Of a DNA stretch of 9,752 nt, positions 1 to 6,061 are shown one piece after another (the first letter of the stretch is position 1; every line of letters begins with the position of its first letter). Both the position numbers and the translations under genes were made by a program. This DNA is from Chloroflexota bacterium (lineage in GTDB: Bacteria; Cyanobacteriota; Vampirovibrionia; Obscuribacterales; Obscuribacteraceae): assembly GCA_005240105.1 (NCBI GenBank), contig SBAT01000064.1, forward strand, positions 1 to 9,752, written 5' to 3'. The notes beneath the pieces are model-generated. The model had not been told where the DNA came from. It saw only the letters and a program-made list of their open reading frames with translations, and made no database searches.

Positions 1-792
1 AGCTCCAGCTTCACGCCTAAAATTCGGCGTGTAAGCGCAATGATTGATGGTCAACTGCTCTTCTTCTAGAATCTCATCACGATAAAGATTGGTCACCGGC
101 ACTTCAGCAGTGGGCACCAGATAAAGTTCGTCTTCAGCACACTTGTACAAGTCCTCGCCAAACTTGGGCAATTGACCTGTGCCGATTAAAGATTCACGAT
201 TAACAAGAATGGGTGGAAATACTTCTCGATAGCCACGCTTGCTGTGAAGATCGAGCATGAAGTTCATCAAGGCGCGTTCCATTTTCGCGCCCATTTCCAT
301 GAGCACGGTAAAGCGCGACTCAGCAATTTTGACTCCACGCTCGAAATCAAACACATCAAGTTCAAGTCCTAATTCCCAGTGATGTTTGGGATTATTGATG
401 CTAGGAATTTTGCCCCAGGTTTTTATTTCAACATTGCTTGTTTCATCCTTACCATCAGGCACGCTTTCGTGTGGCAGATTGGGAATGCCTAAGCGCAGGG
501 AATCCAACTCTTGTTCCAGAGCTTGCTTCTCGCCTTCAATTTCTTCGCGCTTGGACTTAAGCTCTTTGCTTTCAGCACGCAACGCTTCAATCTGACTCTT
601 GTCCGCCTTGCCCGTCTTGAAAAGCTCGGAGATTTCGTTAGTACGCTGGTTCAGCCTTTCCCATTGCCCTTGCAGGTCGCGATACCGACTATCAACCTTA
701 ACAAGCTCGGCAACGGTAAATTGACCATTGCGGCGAGCCAGGGCCTTTTCAACCTCGGCGGCGTTCTCACGAATTAATCTCAAATCAAGCAT
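1..792 (-). CDS. serS: Seryl-tRNA synthetase, N-terminal 264 residues (3' end beyond window)
   Basis: This cytoplasmic class II aminoacyl-tRNA synthetase charges tRNA-Ser with serine through a seryl-adenylate. I translated the minus strand from the ATG at 792-790 and it stays open to base 1, giving 264 of a usual 420-430 residues. Residues 1-100 form the tRNA-binding arm, starting MLDLRLIREN and followed by a long, charged helical coiled coil at about 35-100. The catalytic domain then shows the motif 1 region (ERALMNFMLDLHSKRGY, about 172-188), GTGQLPKF (204-211), the serine-site TAEVP (228-232) and the start of motif 2 (FRREAG, 258-263), where the window cuts it. No Shine-Dalgarno-like sequence precedes the ATG. 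The leader instead holds inverted repeats that may govern expression. The gene is divergent from the yraN-like gene. The family call is secure. Confidence 0.97.
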   Translation of the reverse strand, partial: MLDLRLIRENAAEVEKALARRNGQFTVAELVKVDSRYRDLQGQWERLNQRTNEISELFKTGKADKSQIEALRAESKELKSKREEIEGEKQALEQELDSLRLGIPNLPHESVPDGKDETSNVEIKTWGKIPSINNPKHHWELGLELDVFDFERGVKIAESRFTVLMEMGAKMERALMNFMLDLHSKRGYREVFPPILVNRESLIGTGQLPKFGEDLYKCAEDELYLVPTAEVPVTNLYRDEILEEEQLTINHCAYTPNFRREAGA

Positions 793-796
793 GGCT

Positions 797-819
797 TTTG
801 AACTTTTTGGCTGTTCAAA
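797..819 (-). promoter_or_regulatory. Inverted repeat just upstream of the serS start
   Basis: TTTGAAC (797-803) and GTTCAAA (813-819) are perfect 7-base inverted arms around a 9-base loop. On the serS transcript this hairpin would end four bases before the ATG, where a ribosome binds. Its upstream arm shares bases 815-819 with the larger palindrome at 815-843, so the two structures cannot form together. The sequence is observed directly. A regulatory role, by RNA folding or as an operator half-site, is inferred. Confidence 0.4.
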
Positions 820-843
820 CGTCTTTATATAAAGGACGTTTGA
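815..843. promoter_or_regulatory. 29-base near-perfect palindrome in the serS/yraN divergent gap
   Basis: TCAAACGTC (815-823) and GACGTTTGA (835-843) are perfect 9-base arms. The centre, TTTATATAAA (824-833), is itself palindromic, and only one extra G (834) breaks full symmetry. The centre also supplies a TATAAA-like -10 on both strands, though neither has a convincing -35. Placement between two divergent starts suits an operator or a shared promoter. It is not a terminator, because no gene ends here and no T tract follows. The function is inferred. Confidence 0.5.
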
Positions 844-849
844 GGGGAG
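843..849 (+). promoter_or_regulatory. Strong ribosome binding site for the yraN-like gene
   Basis: AGGGGAG sits six bases before the ATG at 856 within a purine-rich run, and it fixes that start. It begins on the last base of the right arm of the 815-843 palindrome, so folding of that palindrome in the mRNA could affect access to it. The contrast with serS, which has no visible Shine-Dalgarno, is clear. Confidence 0.7.
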
Positions 850-855
850 AGGGAA

Positions 856-1272
856 ATGCCATTATATACAAAGGGAGCGCCACCTGCAGGACAACTTGCC
901 AGGCTGGGTGAAGATATTGCCGCGAATTTCTACGAAAAACAAGGTTACAAGGTATTAGCACGCAATTGGCGGGCGGGACGATTTGCCGAAGTCGATCTGA
1001 TAGTAGTCGGCGCAGACGGGCTTTTCGTCTTTGTCGAGGTCAAGACTCGTTATAAGCAATCCGAATATGACTCGGTCCAGAATGGACTCGATGCCATCAC
1101 CTACAGAAAGCAGCAAAAAATTGTTACATCAGCCAGAATTTACCTGGCTCGCAATGGGCTTTGCGAGACACCTTGCCGGTTCGACGCAATGGCAATTGCC
1201 CTCGACAGATCTGCTGTTTCCAATGGATCAATTGGCGAGCCGGAGGTAATTCAGGTGCAATCAGCTTTCTAA
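856..1272 (+). CDS. yraN: YraN/UPF0102 family nuclease-fold protein
   Basis: This 138-residue protein belongs to UPF0102 (YraN), a widespread family with a PD-(D/E)XK nuclease-like fold. Its cellular role is not firmly established, though links to DNA processing have been proposed. Visible family signatures, in order, are the N-terminal LGEDIAANFYEKQGY helix (17-31), NWR (37-39), AEVDLIV (44-50, where most members have GE[IL]DLI), VFVEVKTR (58-65) and RFDAMAI (108-114). The likely metal-binding set is D47, E61 and K63. Length is slightly above the usual 115-130 residues because of a short N-terminal lead and C-terminal tail. The start is supported by an AGGGGAG site six bases upstream. The gene is divergent from serS and has its own upstream region. 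Family assignment is firm; function is not known. Confidence 0.92.
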   Translation: MPLYTKGAPPAGQLARLGEDIAANFYEKQGYKVLARNWRAGRFAEVDLIVVGADGLFVFVEVKTRYKQSEYDSVQNGLDAITYRKQQKIVTSARIYLARNGLCETPCRFDAMAIALDRSAVSNGSIGEPEVIQVQSAF

Positions 1273-1378
1273 CTGAGAAAAATCCAATCTACTTAGTGGT
1301 TTTCCCAGTGACAGGGCAGTCCTCATTTGTTAGCCTTTAGAGCCCCTTAGAAATTCAATACTAGATTGGTATCAATTG

Positions 1379-2431
1379 ATGACTTCCAAAAACGTCTTTG
1401 TAAAAGCGTTTGAAAAACTTTTCGGAACAAATGAAGCCCCTGCTGAGACGCACACACCAGCAGAGCTGCAAGTGATATCCAATCGTCTCAAACAACTAAG
1501 AACAAGTTTCCAAAATCCCAAGGCAAAACGCCAGGCAAAGCCGCAAGTATTTTTCGGGGCTAGCCGCAGAGCCATCGACCTAATGCCGGGACCACTTCTA
1601 CACAGCGAATCTGAGTCTACTCAAACAAGCCAGGTCCGCTTTCACCAGTTGCTGATTAATGTTGAAGGCGCGCAAGTGACAGGCTGCTTCAAGGTATTAT
1701 CGCCAATAACAAGATCACGCTCAGCCATGTTGCTCTATCGCGGTCGCGCACTCGGTTGCGTTTTTGGTGAAAGGACTCTAGAACACCAACTCTTTAGTGA
1801 AGAAGCACTTGCCTGCGCCCTGGAAGATCTTTCTTCCCCAGACAATACTTTGATTGCCCATCAATTACCTGAAGATATTGTCTTAGCGGCAGCTTCCATG
1901 TTTCAAGGCCAACCATTGAGCATTAGCCGGCAAGCATCAGCCAAAGATTATTTCCAGGCTGCTATGGATTTGTTGCTTGAATCAGGATCTCCTGGCTGCA
2001 TTGTCGTCAAACAAAAGAACGACGATGCCATGGCCATGGTGTACATTGCTCGCAATAAGGTTGTGGGCATCTACTCCAATCGAGATGGCTGGATGGATAC
2101 AAAACACTTGAGCTCATTGTTTGATTTGACCGGTACGGATGATGTTGAAATCACGGGAAGCGTCTTGCTTGTTCAAAATGGCGAGCAAGCATATCTCCTT
2201 GGCATAAGCCTTTCCGGTCTCAGCAGTAGGCGCTTTGCTGTAGGCCGTGGCGCAGACTCTTTGCAAGTAAAAATTTCCGCCAGGCAACATCGCTGGCATT
2301 CAAAAAAAGACAACCGAGGCTTCATCAGCCAATCAGAGCATGAAGCACTTGCCGAACCCGGCGAATACCATGGTATTCGTAGCATTCAAACAATTAGTTC
2401 GTCCAAATACTCCTACTCGATCAAGCCCTAA
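1379..2431 (+). CDS. Unrecognised protein with an apparent internal duplication
   Basis: This protein of about 350 residues is one I do not recognise. An ATG at 1379 is directly preceded by an in-frame TTG at 1376; neither has a clear Shine-Dalgarno site. No signal peptide or membrane segment is visible. Residues 1-85 are polar and lysine-rich. After that two modules align. F88, G102-C103, R121 and G126 match F192, G206-C207, R225 and G230 at a constant offset of 104. Further on, DLSSPDNTLI (150-159) matches DLTGTDDVEI (249-258) after a 5-residue shift. Each module reads as a strand, a polar turn, a strand, then a [GN][RK]xxG turn. This recalls DUF4388/PATAN-type domains of bacterial signalling proteins, but that likeness is only an impression. 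The Ser/Lys/Tyr-rich tail looks disordered. It ends 24 bases before lysA, so co-transcription is likely. Confidence 0.85.
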   Translation: MTSKNVFVKAFEKLFGTNEAPAETHTPAELQVISNRLKQLRTSFQNPKAKRQAKPQVFFGASRRAIDLMPGPLLHSESESTQTSQVRFHQLLINVEGAQVTGCFKVLSPITRSRSAMLLYRGRALGCVFGERTLEHQLFSEEALACALEDLSSPDNTLIAHQLPEDIVLAAASMFQGQPLSISRQASAKDYFQAAMDLLLESGSPGCIVVKQKNDDAMAMVYIARNKVVGIYSNRDGWMDTKHLSSLFDLTGTDDVEITGSVLLVQNGEQAYLLGISLSGLSSRRFAVGRGADSLQVKISARQHRWHSKKDNRGFISQSEHEALAEPGEYHGIRSIQTISSSKYSYSIKP

Positions 2432-2455
2432 AACTTGTCTCCGGCATGATACGAT

Positions 2456-3814
2456 GTGCCCGTGACTATTTCACCCAACACTAGCATTCGACCTATTACT
2501 GTCGGCACAAATTCCAAGGGCCATTTGGAAATTGGTGGAGTCGACGCTATGGTCTTGGCTGAACAATTCGGCACGCCATTGTGGGTAATGGACGAAGCAA
2601 CGATTGCTCAAGCAGCTAACGCATGCAAGGCTGGACTTGTTCAATCGCAATACCCAGACTGGCAAGTCCTCTACGCAGGCAAAGCATTCCTTTGCCTGGC
2701 TATGTGCAGACTGACCGAACAATTGGGGCTGGGTCTTGATGTAGTCTCCTATGGCGAACTGCACACAGCCATAGAAGCAGGACTTGCCGGTGAGTCAGTT
2801 TACTTACACGGCAATAACAAATCCAAAGAAGAAATTGAAAGAGCGCTCAAGCACAATGTAAAAATAGTAGTCGACTGCGAATCAGAACTGCATCTTGTAG
2901 CGCAATGTGCACAGTCTAGCGGCACCACTGCCCAGATACTCCTTCGCGTGACACCGGGTGTCGAACCGGATACTCATCACTACATCAAGACAGGACAGCA
3001 CGACAGTAAATTTGGTCTAGCACTCGATGAAACAACACGCATTGCCAAATTAGCCAAAGACCTTGCACCAGCTGTGGCCCTGATTGGACTGCACGCCCAT
3101 ATCGGCTCTCAATCGCACGACATTGGCCCATATTTAGAAATTATCGACATTCTTGCCGATTGTTTTGTCGACCTCAGAGCACAAGGCATAACCAGCCTAA
3201 CTCACCTTGATGTCGGTGGTGGCTTAGGAATTGCCTACACAGAATCCGACAAAGCAACACCCATTTACGAATGGTCATTGGCAATTGGGAAAAAAGTCAG
3301 CGAAAGTTTCACAGAAAGAAAATTGCCCCTACCAAAACTGCTGGTCGAGCCCGGTCGAGCAATTGTCGGCACAGCCGGTGTCACACTTTACAGAGCTGGA
3401 CATAGCAAACAACTGCCCGGCGGTGTCACTTATCTAGCTGTCGATGGCGGAATGGCCGATAATCCACGACCGGTTACATATCAAGCCAAATACACTGCTT
3501 GTGTTGCCAATCGTCAAAGCACTCAAGGGAAAAAAATTACCCTGGTCGGTAAATACTGCGAATCGGGCGATGTGCTTATTCGAGACGTTGCCCTAGATGC
3601 CCAACCAGGCGACCTGATAGCCGTGTTTGGCACCGGAGCCTACAATTACAGCATGTCTTCCAATTACAACCGCACAGGACGGCCAGCATGCGTATTGGTC
3701 AAGGATGGACTTGCCAACATTATTATTGAGCGCGAGAATGCCGACCACCTGTTAAGACAAGATCGCATTCCTGATTATTTAAGGGCAAAAAACGCAAGAA
3801 ATTGTGCTGTCTGA
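2456..3814 (+). CDS. lysA: Diaminopimelate decarboxylase
   Basis: This PLP-dependent, fold-type III decarboxylase turns meso-diaminopimelate into L-lysine and CO2, the last step of lysine synthesis in the cytoplasm. The N-terminal LEIGGVD...FGTPLWVMDE block is typical. PLP lysine K76 lies in YAGKAF (73-78). HIGSQ, a glycine-rich GGGLGIAY loop, EPGRAIVG, VDGGMADNPRP and the substrate-site CESGD all follow in family order, and GAYNYSMSSNYN lies near the C terminus. It is 452 residues, somewhat longer than the usual 410-430. The extra length is about 20 N-terminal residues, so the GTG at 2456 is uncertain; GTG 2462 is also in frame, and no Shine-Dalgarno supports either. It probably shares a transcript with the preceding unknown gene and lies 77 bases before cdaA. 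The product call is secure. Confidence 0.96.
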   Translation: MPVTISPNTSIRPITVGTNSKGHLEIGGVDAMVLAEQFGTPLWVMDEATIAQAANACKAGLVQSQYPDWQVLYAGKAFLCLAMCRLTEQLGLGLDVVSYGELHTAIEAGLAGESVYLHGNNKSKEEIERALKHNVKIVVDCESELHLVAQCAQSSGTTAQILLRVTPGVEPDTHHYIKTGQHDSKFGLALDETTRIAKLAKDLAPAVALIGLHAHIGSQSHDIGPYLEIIDILADCFVDLRAQGITSLTHLDVGGGLGIAYTESDKATPIYEWSLAIGKKVSESFTERKLPLPKLLVEPGRAIVGTAGVTLYRAGHSKQLPGGVTYLAVDGGMADNPRPVTYQAKYTACVANRQSTQGKKITLVGKYCESGDVLIRDVALDAQPGDLIAVFGTGAYNYSMSSNYNRTGRPACVLVKDGLANIIIERENADHLLRQDRIPDYLRAKNARNCAV

Positions 3815-3818
3815 GGCA

Positions 3819-3824
3819 TATAAT
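3819..3824 (+). promoter_or_regulatory. Perfect TATAAT -10 candidate before cdaA
   Basis: TATAAT begins five bases after the lysA stop. It would start transcription near 3831 and give a leader of about 60 bases. There is no TGn extension and no good -35 at 16-18 bases upstream. It is therefore a plausible but incomplete sigma-70 promoter, and cdaA could equally be read from the lysA transcript. Confidence 0.4.
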
Positions 3825-3834
3825 CGTTATGGCA

Positions 3835-3866
3835 CCCCTGAATTGGAAACAACTTCCTCCCAGGGG
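3835..3866 (+). promoter_or_regulatory. Two-tier hairpin in the cdaA leader
   Basis: CCCCTG (3835-3840) pairs with CAGGGG (3861-3866). Inside it, GGAA (3845-3848) pairs with TTCC (3854-3857) around an ACAAC loop, with a small internal loop between the two stems. No T run follows, so it is a poor intrinsic terminator for lysA. It lies between the TATAAT and the cdaA ribosome site, which would suit an mRNA 5' stabiliser or a control structure. It does not resemble the known c-di-AMP riboswitch (ydaO), which is much larger. Confidence 0.35.
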
Positions 3867-3880
3867 CGTGGCAAGCGGGT

Positions 3881-3885
3881 AGGTG
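3881..3885 (+). promoter_or_regulatory. Ribosome binding site that decides the cdaA start
   Basis: AGGTG lies six bases before the GTG at 3892. An in-frame GTG at 3883 overlaps this site and has only a weak GCGGGT upstream, so 3892 is the better start. Confidence 0.55.
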
Positions 3886-3891
3886 TTAAAA

Positions 3892-4869
3892 GTGAACCCT
3901 CTCAAAGAGCTCACCATTGACTTTAGTATCCTCCAAACGGCACTCACTCGTGCCGATTGGTGGGTACTTACCAAGCTGTTTATCGAGTTGTTCATCATTT
4001 TCTATGCCATTGTTTGGCTCTGGGGTCGTATCCGCGGCACACAAGCAGAACGCTTAGTTAAAGGACTGATGACACTTGTCGTCATTTGTATTGTGTCGTG
4101 GGCAGTTGGCTTCACCCTTATTACATCTATTTTGCAGTCTTTAATTCCTGTGGCACTGCTGGGAATATTGGTTATTTTCCAACCAGAAATTCGTCGCGGC
4201 TTGGGTTACTTAGGACGAGGCAAAGCTTTTCGTATTGACCTGTCCTTAAGAGACAGCGAAAAACACAGATCACAAATGGTTGTAGAAGAAATAATAACTG
4301 CCGTACGCGAGCTTTCACGTATTAAATGTGGTGCCTTAATAGTCGTTGAAGAGCCGGAAGCTGAGTGGGATTATTTAACACCGGGAACACCTATTAATGC
4401 CGATGTTTCACACGACTTGCTTTTGAGCATATTCTATCCGGCATCTCCCATGCATGACGGGGCAGCAATTTTACGCAAGGACAAAATTGTTGCTGCCGGC
4501 GTTATTTTACCTATCACAGAAAATCCAAAGCTTAGCCATCGCTACGGTACTCGTCACCGCGCGGCCCTTGGACTTTCAGAAATTTATGACGGTTTGTGCA
4601 TCATTGTCTCAGAAGAAACAGGTGCCATTTCTCTAGCCAGCCGCGGCATGCTTATGCGCCTCACGGATGCCGATGAATTAAACGATCCGCTTTCCTACAT
4701 GTATGAACATGAAAGCACCGATCGCCCATCCAATCCCTTGCAGTTATTCCTATCGGTCTTCGGCCGTCCGCGACGTGGACCAATAGGCTTTAGAGGACAA
4801 ATGGACAGGGCAATTGAAGACAAGCCCCAACCAGAAAGTTCAGAAGAGCCTGAGGGCGAGAAAGTATAA
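3892..4869 (+). CDS. cdaA: Membrane-anchored diadenylate cyclase (c-di-AMP synthase)
   Basis: CdaA (also called DacA) joins two ATP molecules into the second messenger c-di-AMP, which controls potassium and osmolyte balance and cell-wall stability. Three membrane helices are visible at about 28-45, 57-75 and 78-97 and end in FQPEIRRGLGYLGRG, the usual link to the DAC domain. The DAC domain carries the catalytic MHDGA (DGA at 189-191) and GTRHR (219-223) motifs, plus GALIVVEE and SEETGAISLASRG. All key residues are present. At 325 residues it is about 50 longer than Bacillus CdaA. The extra length is a Pro/Arg then Glu/Pro-rich tail from about 290, probably disordered. Numbering is from GTG 3892; GTG 3883 is an alternative. 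The gene follows lysA, but neither cdaR nor glmM follows it; pyrF converges on it instead. Confidence 0.95.
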   Translation: MNPLKELTIDFSILQTALTRADWWVLTKLFIELFIIFYAIVWLWGRIRGTQAERLVKGLMTLVVICIVSWAVGFTLITSILQSLIPVALLGILVIFQPEIRRGLGYLGRGKAFRIDLSLRDSEKHRSQMVVEEIITAVRELSRIKCGALIVVEEPEAEWDYLTPGTPINADVSHDLLLSIFYPASPMHDGAAILRKDKIVAAGVILPITENPKLSHRYGTRHRAALGLSEIYDGLCIIVSEETGAISLASRGMLMRLTDADELNDPLSYMYEHESTDRPSNPLQLFLSVFGRPRRGPIGFRGQMDRAIEDKPQPESSEEPEGEKV

Positions 4870-4881
4870 AAATCTAAAAGT

Positions 4882-5592
4882 CTAGCTCGACGATTCCAGT
4901 TCTTCCACAATCCGCCTGGCGGCATCCTTGCGGTCGGATGCTTTAACTATTGGTCTACCGACGACAATGTAGTCGGCACCATTGGCGATGGCCTCTTTTG
5001 GCGTCATTACTCTCTTTTGATCATCATGTCCTGCCCAGCTTGGCCTTATGCCTGGCGTGACAATGACAAAATCCTTACCGCAACATTGACGTATCAGTGC
5101 CGCCTCTTCTGCTGAGGCAACCACTCCATCAGCTCCGGCCACTTGCGCAAGTAGTGCCAGCTTTTTCACTTGCGCGTCCACTTGTCCGGCAATGCCAATT
5201 TCTTCATTCATCACTTGCTGAGACATGCTGGTCAATATCGTTACAGCCAATAAAATTGGTTTAGCGCCATTGGCATTGCCTGCAGCTTCCGCTGCAGCAC
5301 CAATCATTTTGGCACCACCGGCAGCATGCACATTGAACATTTTCACCCCGTGGCTTACCACGGCAGCACTGGCTGCTCCTACTGTGTTGGGTATGTCATG
5401 AAACTTGCCGTCAAAAAATACCGGCAAAGACTCTTTGGAAAACCAGGACAAAAGACCAAGACCTTCGCGGCTGTAGAGCTCCAAGCCTACCTTGAACATG
5501 CCGACTTCTCCACGAAGTTCATCGGCTAAGTGCTGTGCCTCAGTCAAAGTAGGCACATCCAGGGCAACGATTAGTTTCTCTTTTCCAGCCAT
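4882..5592 (-). CDS. pyrF: Orotidine 5'-phosphate decarboxylase
   Basis: PyrF decarboxylates OMP to UMP, the last step of de novo pyrimidine synthesis; it is a cytoplasmic TIM-barrel enzyme. The 236-residue product fits the short bacterial class, usually 230-245. It shows LIVALDV (D12), the FKVG strand (K34) and the catalytic DxKxxD in DGKFHDIPNTV (D61, K63, D66; most relatives have Leu where this has Gly). TPGIRP (179-184) and the phosphate-binding VVGRPIV (210-216, R213) follow. I prefer the ATG at 5592 over the GTG at 5604, because the promoter candidate would start transcription at about 5603 and the family usually begins just before LIVALDV. It lies 84 bases downstream of rpmE on the same strand. 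Its stop is 12 bases from the convergent cdaA stop. Confidence 0.96.
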   Translation of the reverse strand: MAGKEKLIVALDVPTLTEAQHLADELRGEVGMFKVGLELYSREGLGLLSWFSKESLPVFFDGKFHDIPNTVGAASAAVVSHGVKMFNVHAAGGAKMIGAAAEAAGNANGAKPILLAVTILTSMSQQVMNEEIGIAGQVDAQVKKLALLAQVAGADGVVASAEEAALIRQCCGKDFVIVTPGIRPSWAGHDDQKRVMTPKEAIANGADYIVVGRPIVKASDRKDAARRIVEELESSS

Positions 5593-5609
5593 TGGCAAAC
5601 CCACGAAAA

Positions 5610-5638
5610 ATTAAGACGAGCTCATACTAGCACGTCAA
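5610..5638 (-). promoter_or_regulatory. Sigma-70-like promoter for pyrF
   Basis: Read on the minus strand, TTGACG (5638-5633) is followed after exactly 17 bases by CTTAAT (5615-5610). The -35 is 5/6 of consensus and the -10 is 4/6. Transcription would begin near 5603, leaving a very short leader before the ATG at 5592. Read-through from rpmE is also possible, since I see no strong terminator between the two genes. Confidence 0.45.
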
Positions 5639-5679
5639 AAGGTAGCCAAGGTTTCAGGCTGCAACTGGAGATTACTTGT

Positions 5680-5895
5680 TTACTTAGCAGCCGCTTTATC
5701 GCGGTTGTAGCGTTTCTGGAAGCGATCTACGCGACCTTCCGTGTCAATAATCTTCTGCATGCCAGTGAAAAATGGGTGGCAGTGGCTGCAAATTTCTACT
5801 CTAATATCTGAGCGGGTCGAGCCAAGCTCGACGCGGCTACCGCAAACGCAGGTTGCGGTAATCTCGTGATACTGAGGATGGATTCCTTCTTTCAT
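5680..5895 (-). CDS. rpmE: Large-subunit ribosomal protein bL31 (zinc-binding type)
   Basis: This 71-residue protein is bL31, a 50S component that helps bridge the two ribosomal subunits. It opens MKEGIHPQYHEIT, as in other members, and has the zinc ribbon cysteines C16, C18, C36 and C39 (TCVCGS and CSHCHPFFTG). That makes it the zinc-containing C+ form rather than the zinc-free paralogue made under zinc limitation. GRVDRFQKRY and a basic tail end it. There is one residue fewer between the cysteine pairs than in E. coli. The ATG at 5895 matches the family start; GGGATG a few bases upstream is only a weak ribosome site. It has its own promoter candidate and may be co-transcribed with pyrF. Confidence 0.97.
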   Translation of the reverse strand: MKEGIHPQYHEITATCVCGSRVELGSTRSDIRVEICSHCHPFFTGMQKIIDTEGRVDRFQKRYNRDKAAAK

Positions 5896-5935
5896 CTTTA
5901 CATCCCGGAAAAATTTAATTTAGAAGCAAAAATGT

Positions 5936-5941
5936 ATCATA
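5936..5941 (-). promoter_or_regulatory. Extended -10 promoter element for rpmE
   Basis: On the minus strand TGGTATGAT gives a TATGAT -10 preceded by a TGn extension, 41 bases before the rpmE ATG. Transcription would begin near 5929. There is no clear -35 at 17 bases, which extended -10 promoters tolerate. The rest of the 5896-6061 gap holds no gene that I can support. Confidence 0.5.
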
Positions 5942-6048
5942 CCAGACGCAAAGAGGGGCTAGCTAGAAGAAAAACAACCTTTTAAGATTTGCCCATCTCA
6001 ACCCGAACCACGAATGGGCTATGGTCCAACCCAAGATCTTGAAACGTA

Positions 6049-6054
6049 TATAAT
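6049..6054 (+). promoter_or_regulatory. TATAAT element close to the first glycosyltransferase start
   Basis: A perfect TATAAT ends seven bases before the ATG at 6062. If it is used, transcription would begin at or next to the ATG and give a leaderless or nearly leaderless mRNA. No -35 is visible at the right distance, and if translation starts at 6014 the element falls within the gene. Confidence 0.3.
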
Positions 6055-6061
6055 TCAGTTG

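Noticed and set aside
386..777. Two overlapping plus-strand open frames of 69 and 88 codons
   Set aside because: Both are antisense to serS, whose minus-strand translation matches seryl-tRNA synthetase throughout.
793..855. T-box riboswitch before serS
   Set aside because: T-box leaders are well over 150 bases and need a specifier loop and the T-box sequence. The gap is only 63 bases and lacks both.
1273..1378. Terminator or small gene between the yraN-like gene and the unknown gene
   Set aside because: No stem of more than a few base pairs and no T tract is visible, and no short open frame has a ribosome site. I see nothing supportable in this stretch.
2471..2764. 97-codon minus-strand open frame within lysA
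   Set aside because: It is antisense to the conserved PLP-site part of lysA and has no protein-like motif.
3723..3998. 91-codon minus-strand open frame across the lysA/cdaA gap
   Set aside because: It overlaps the conserved ends of two well-supported genes and the cdaA leader; no motif or ribosome site supports it.
5593..5679. Intrinsic terminator between rpmE and pyrF
   Set aside because: Only a 4-base AGCC/GGCT stem with a 9-base loop is visible, with no T run directly after it, so I do not call a terminator.
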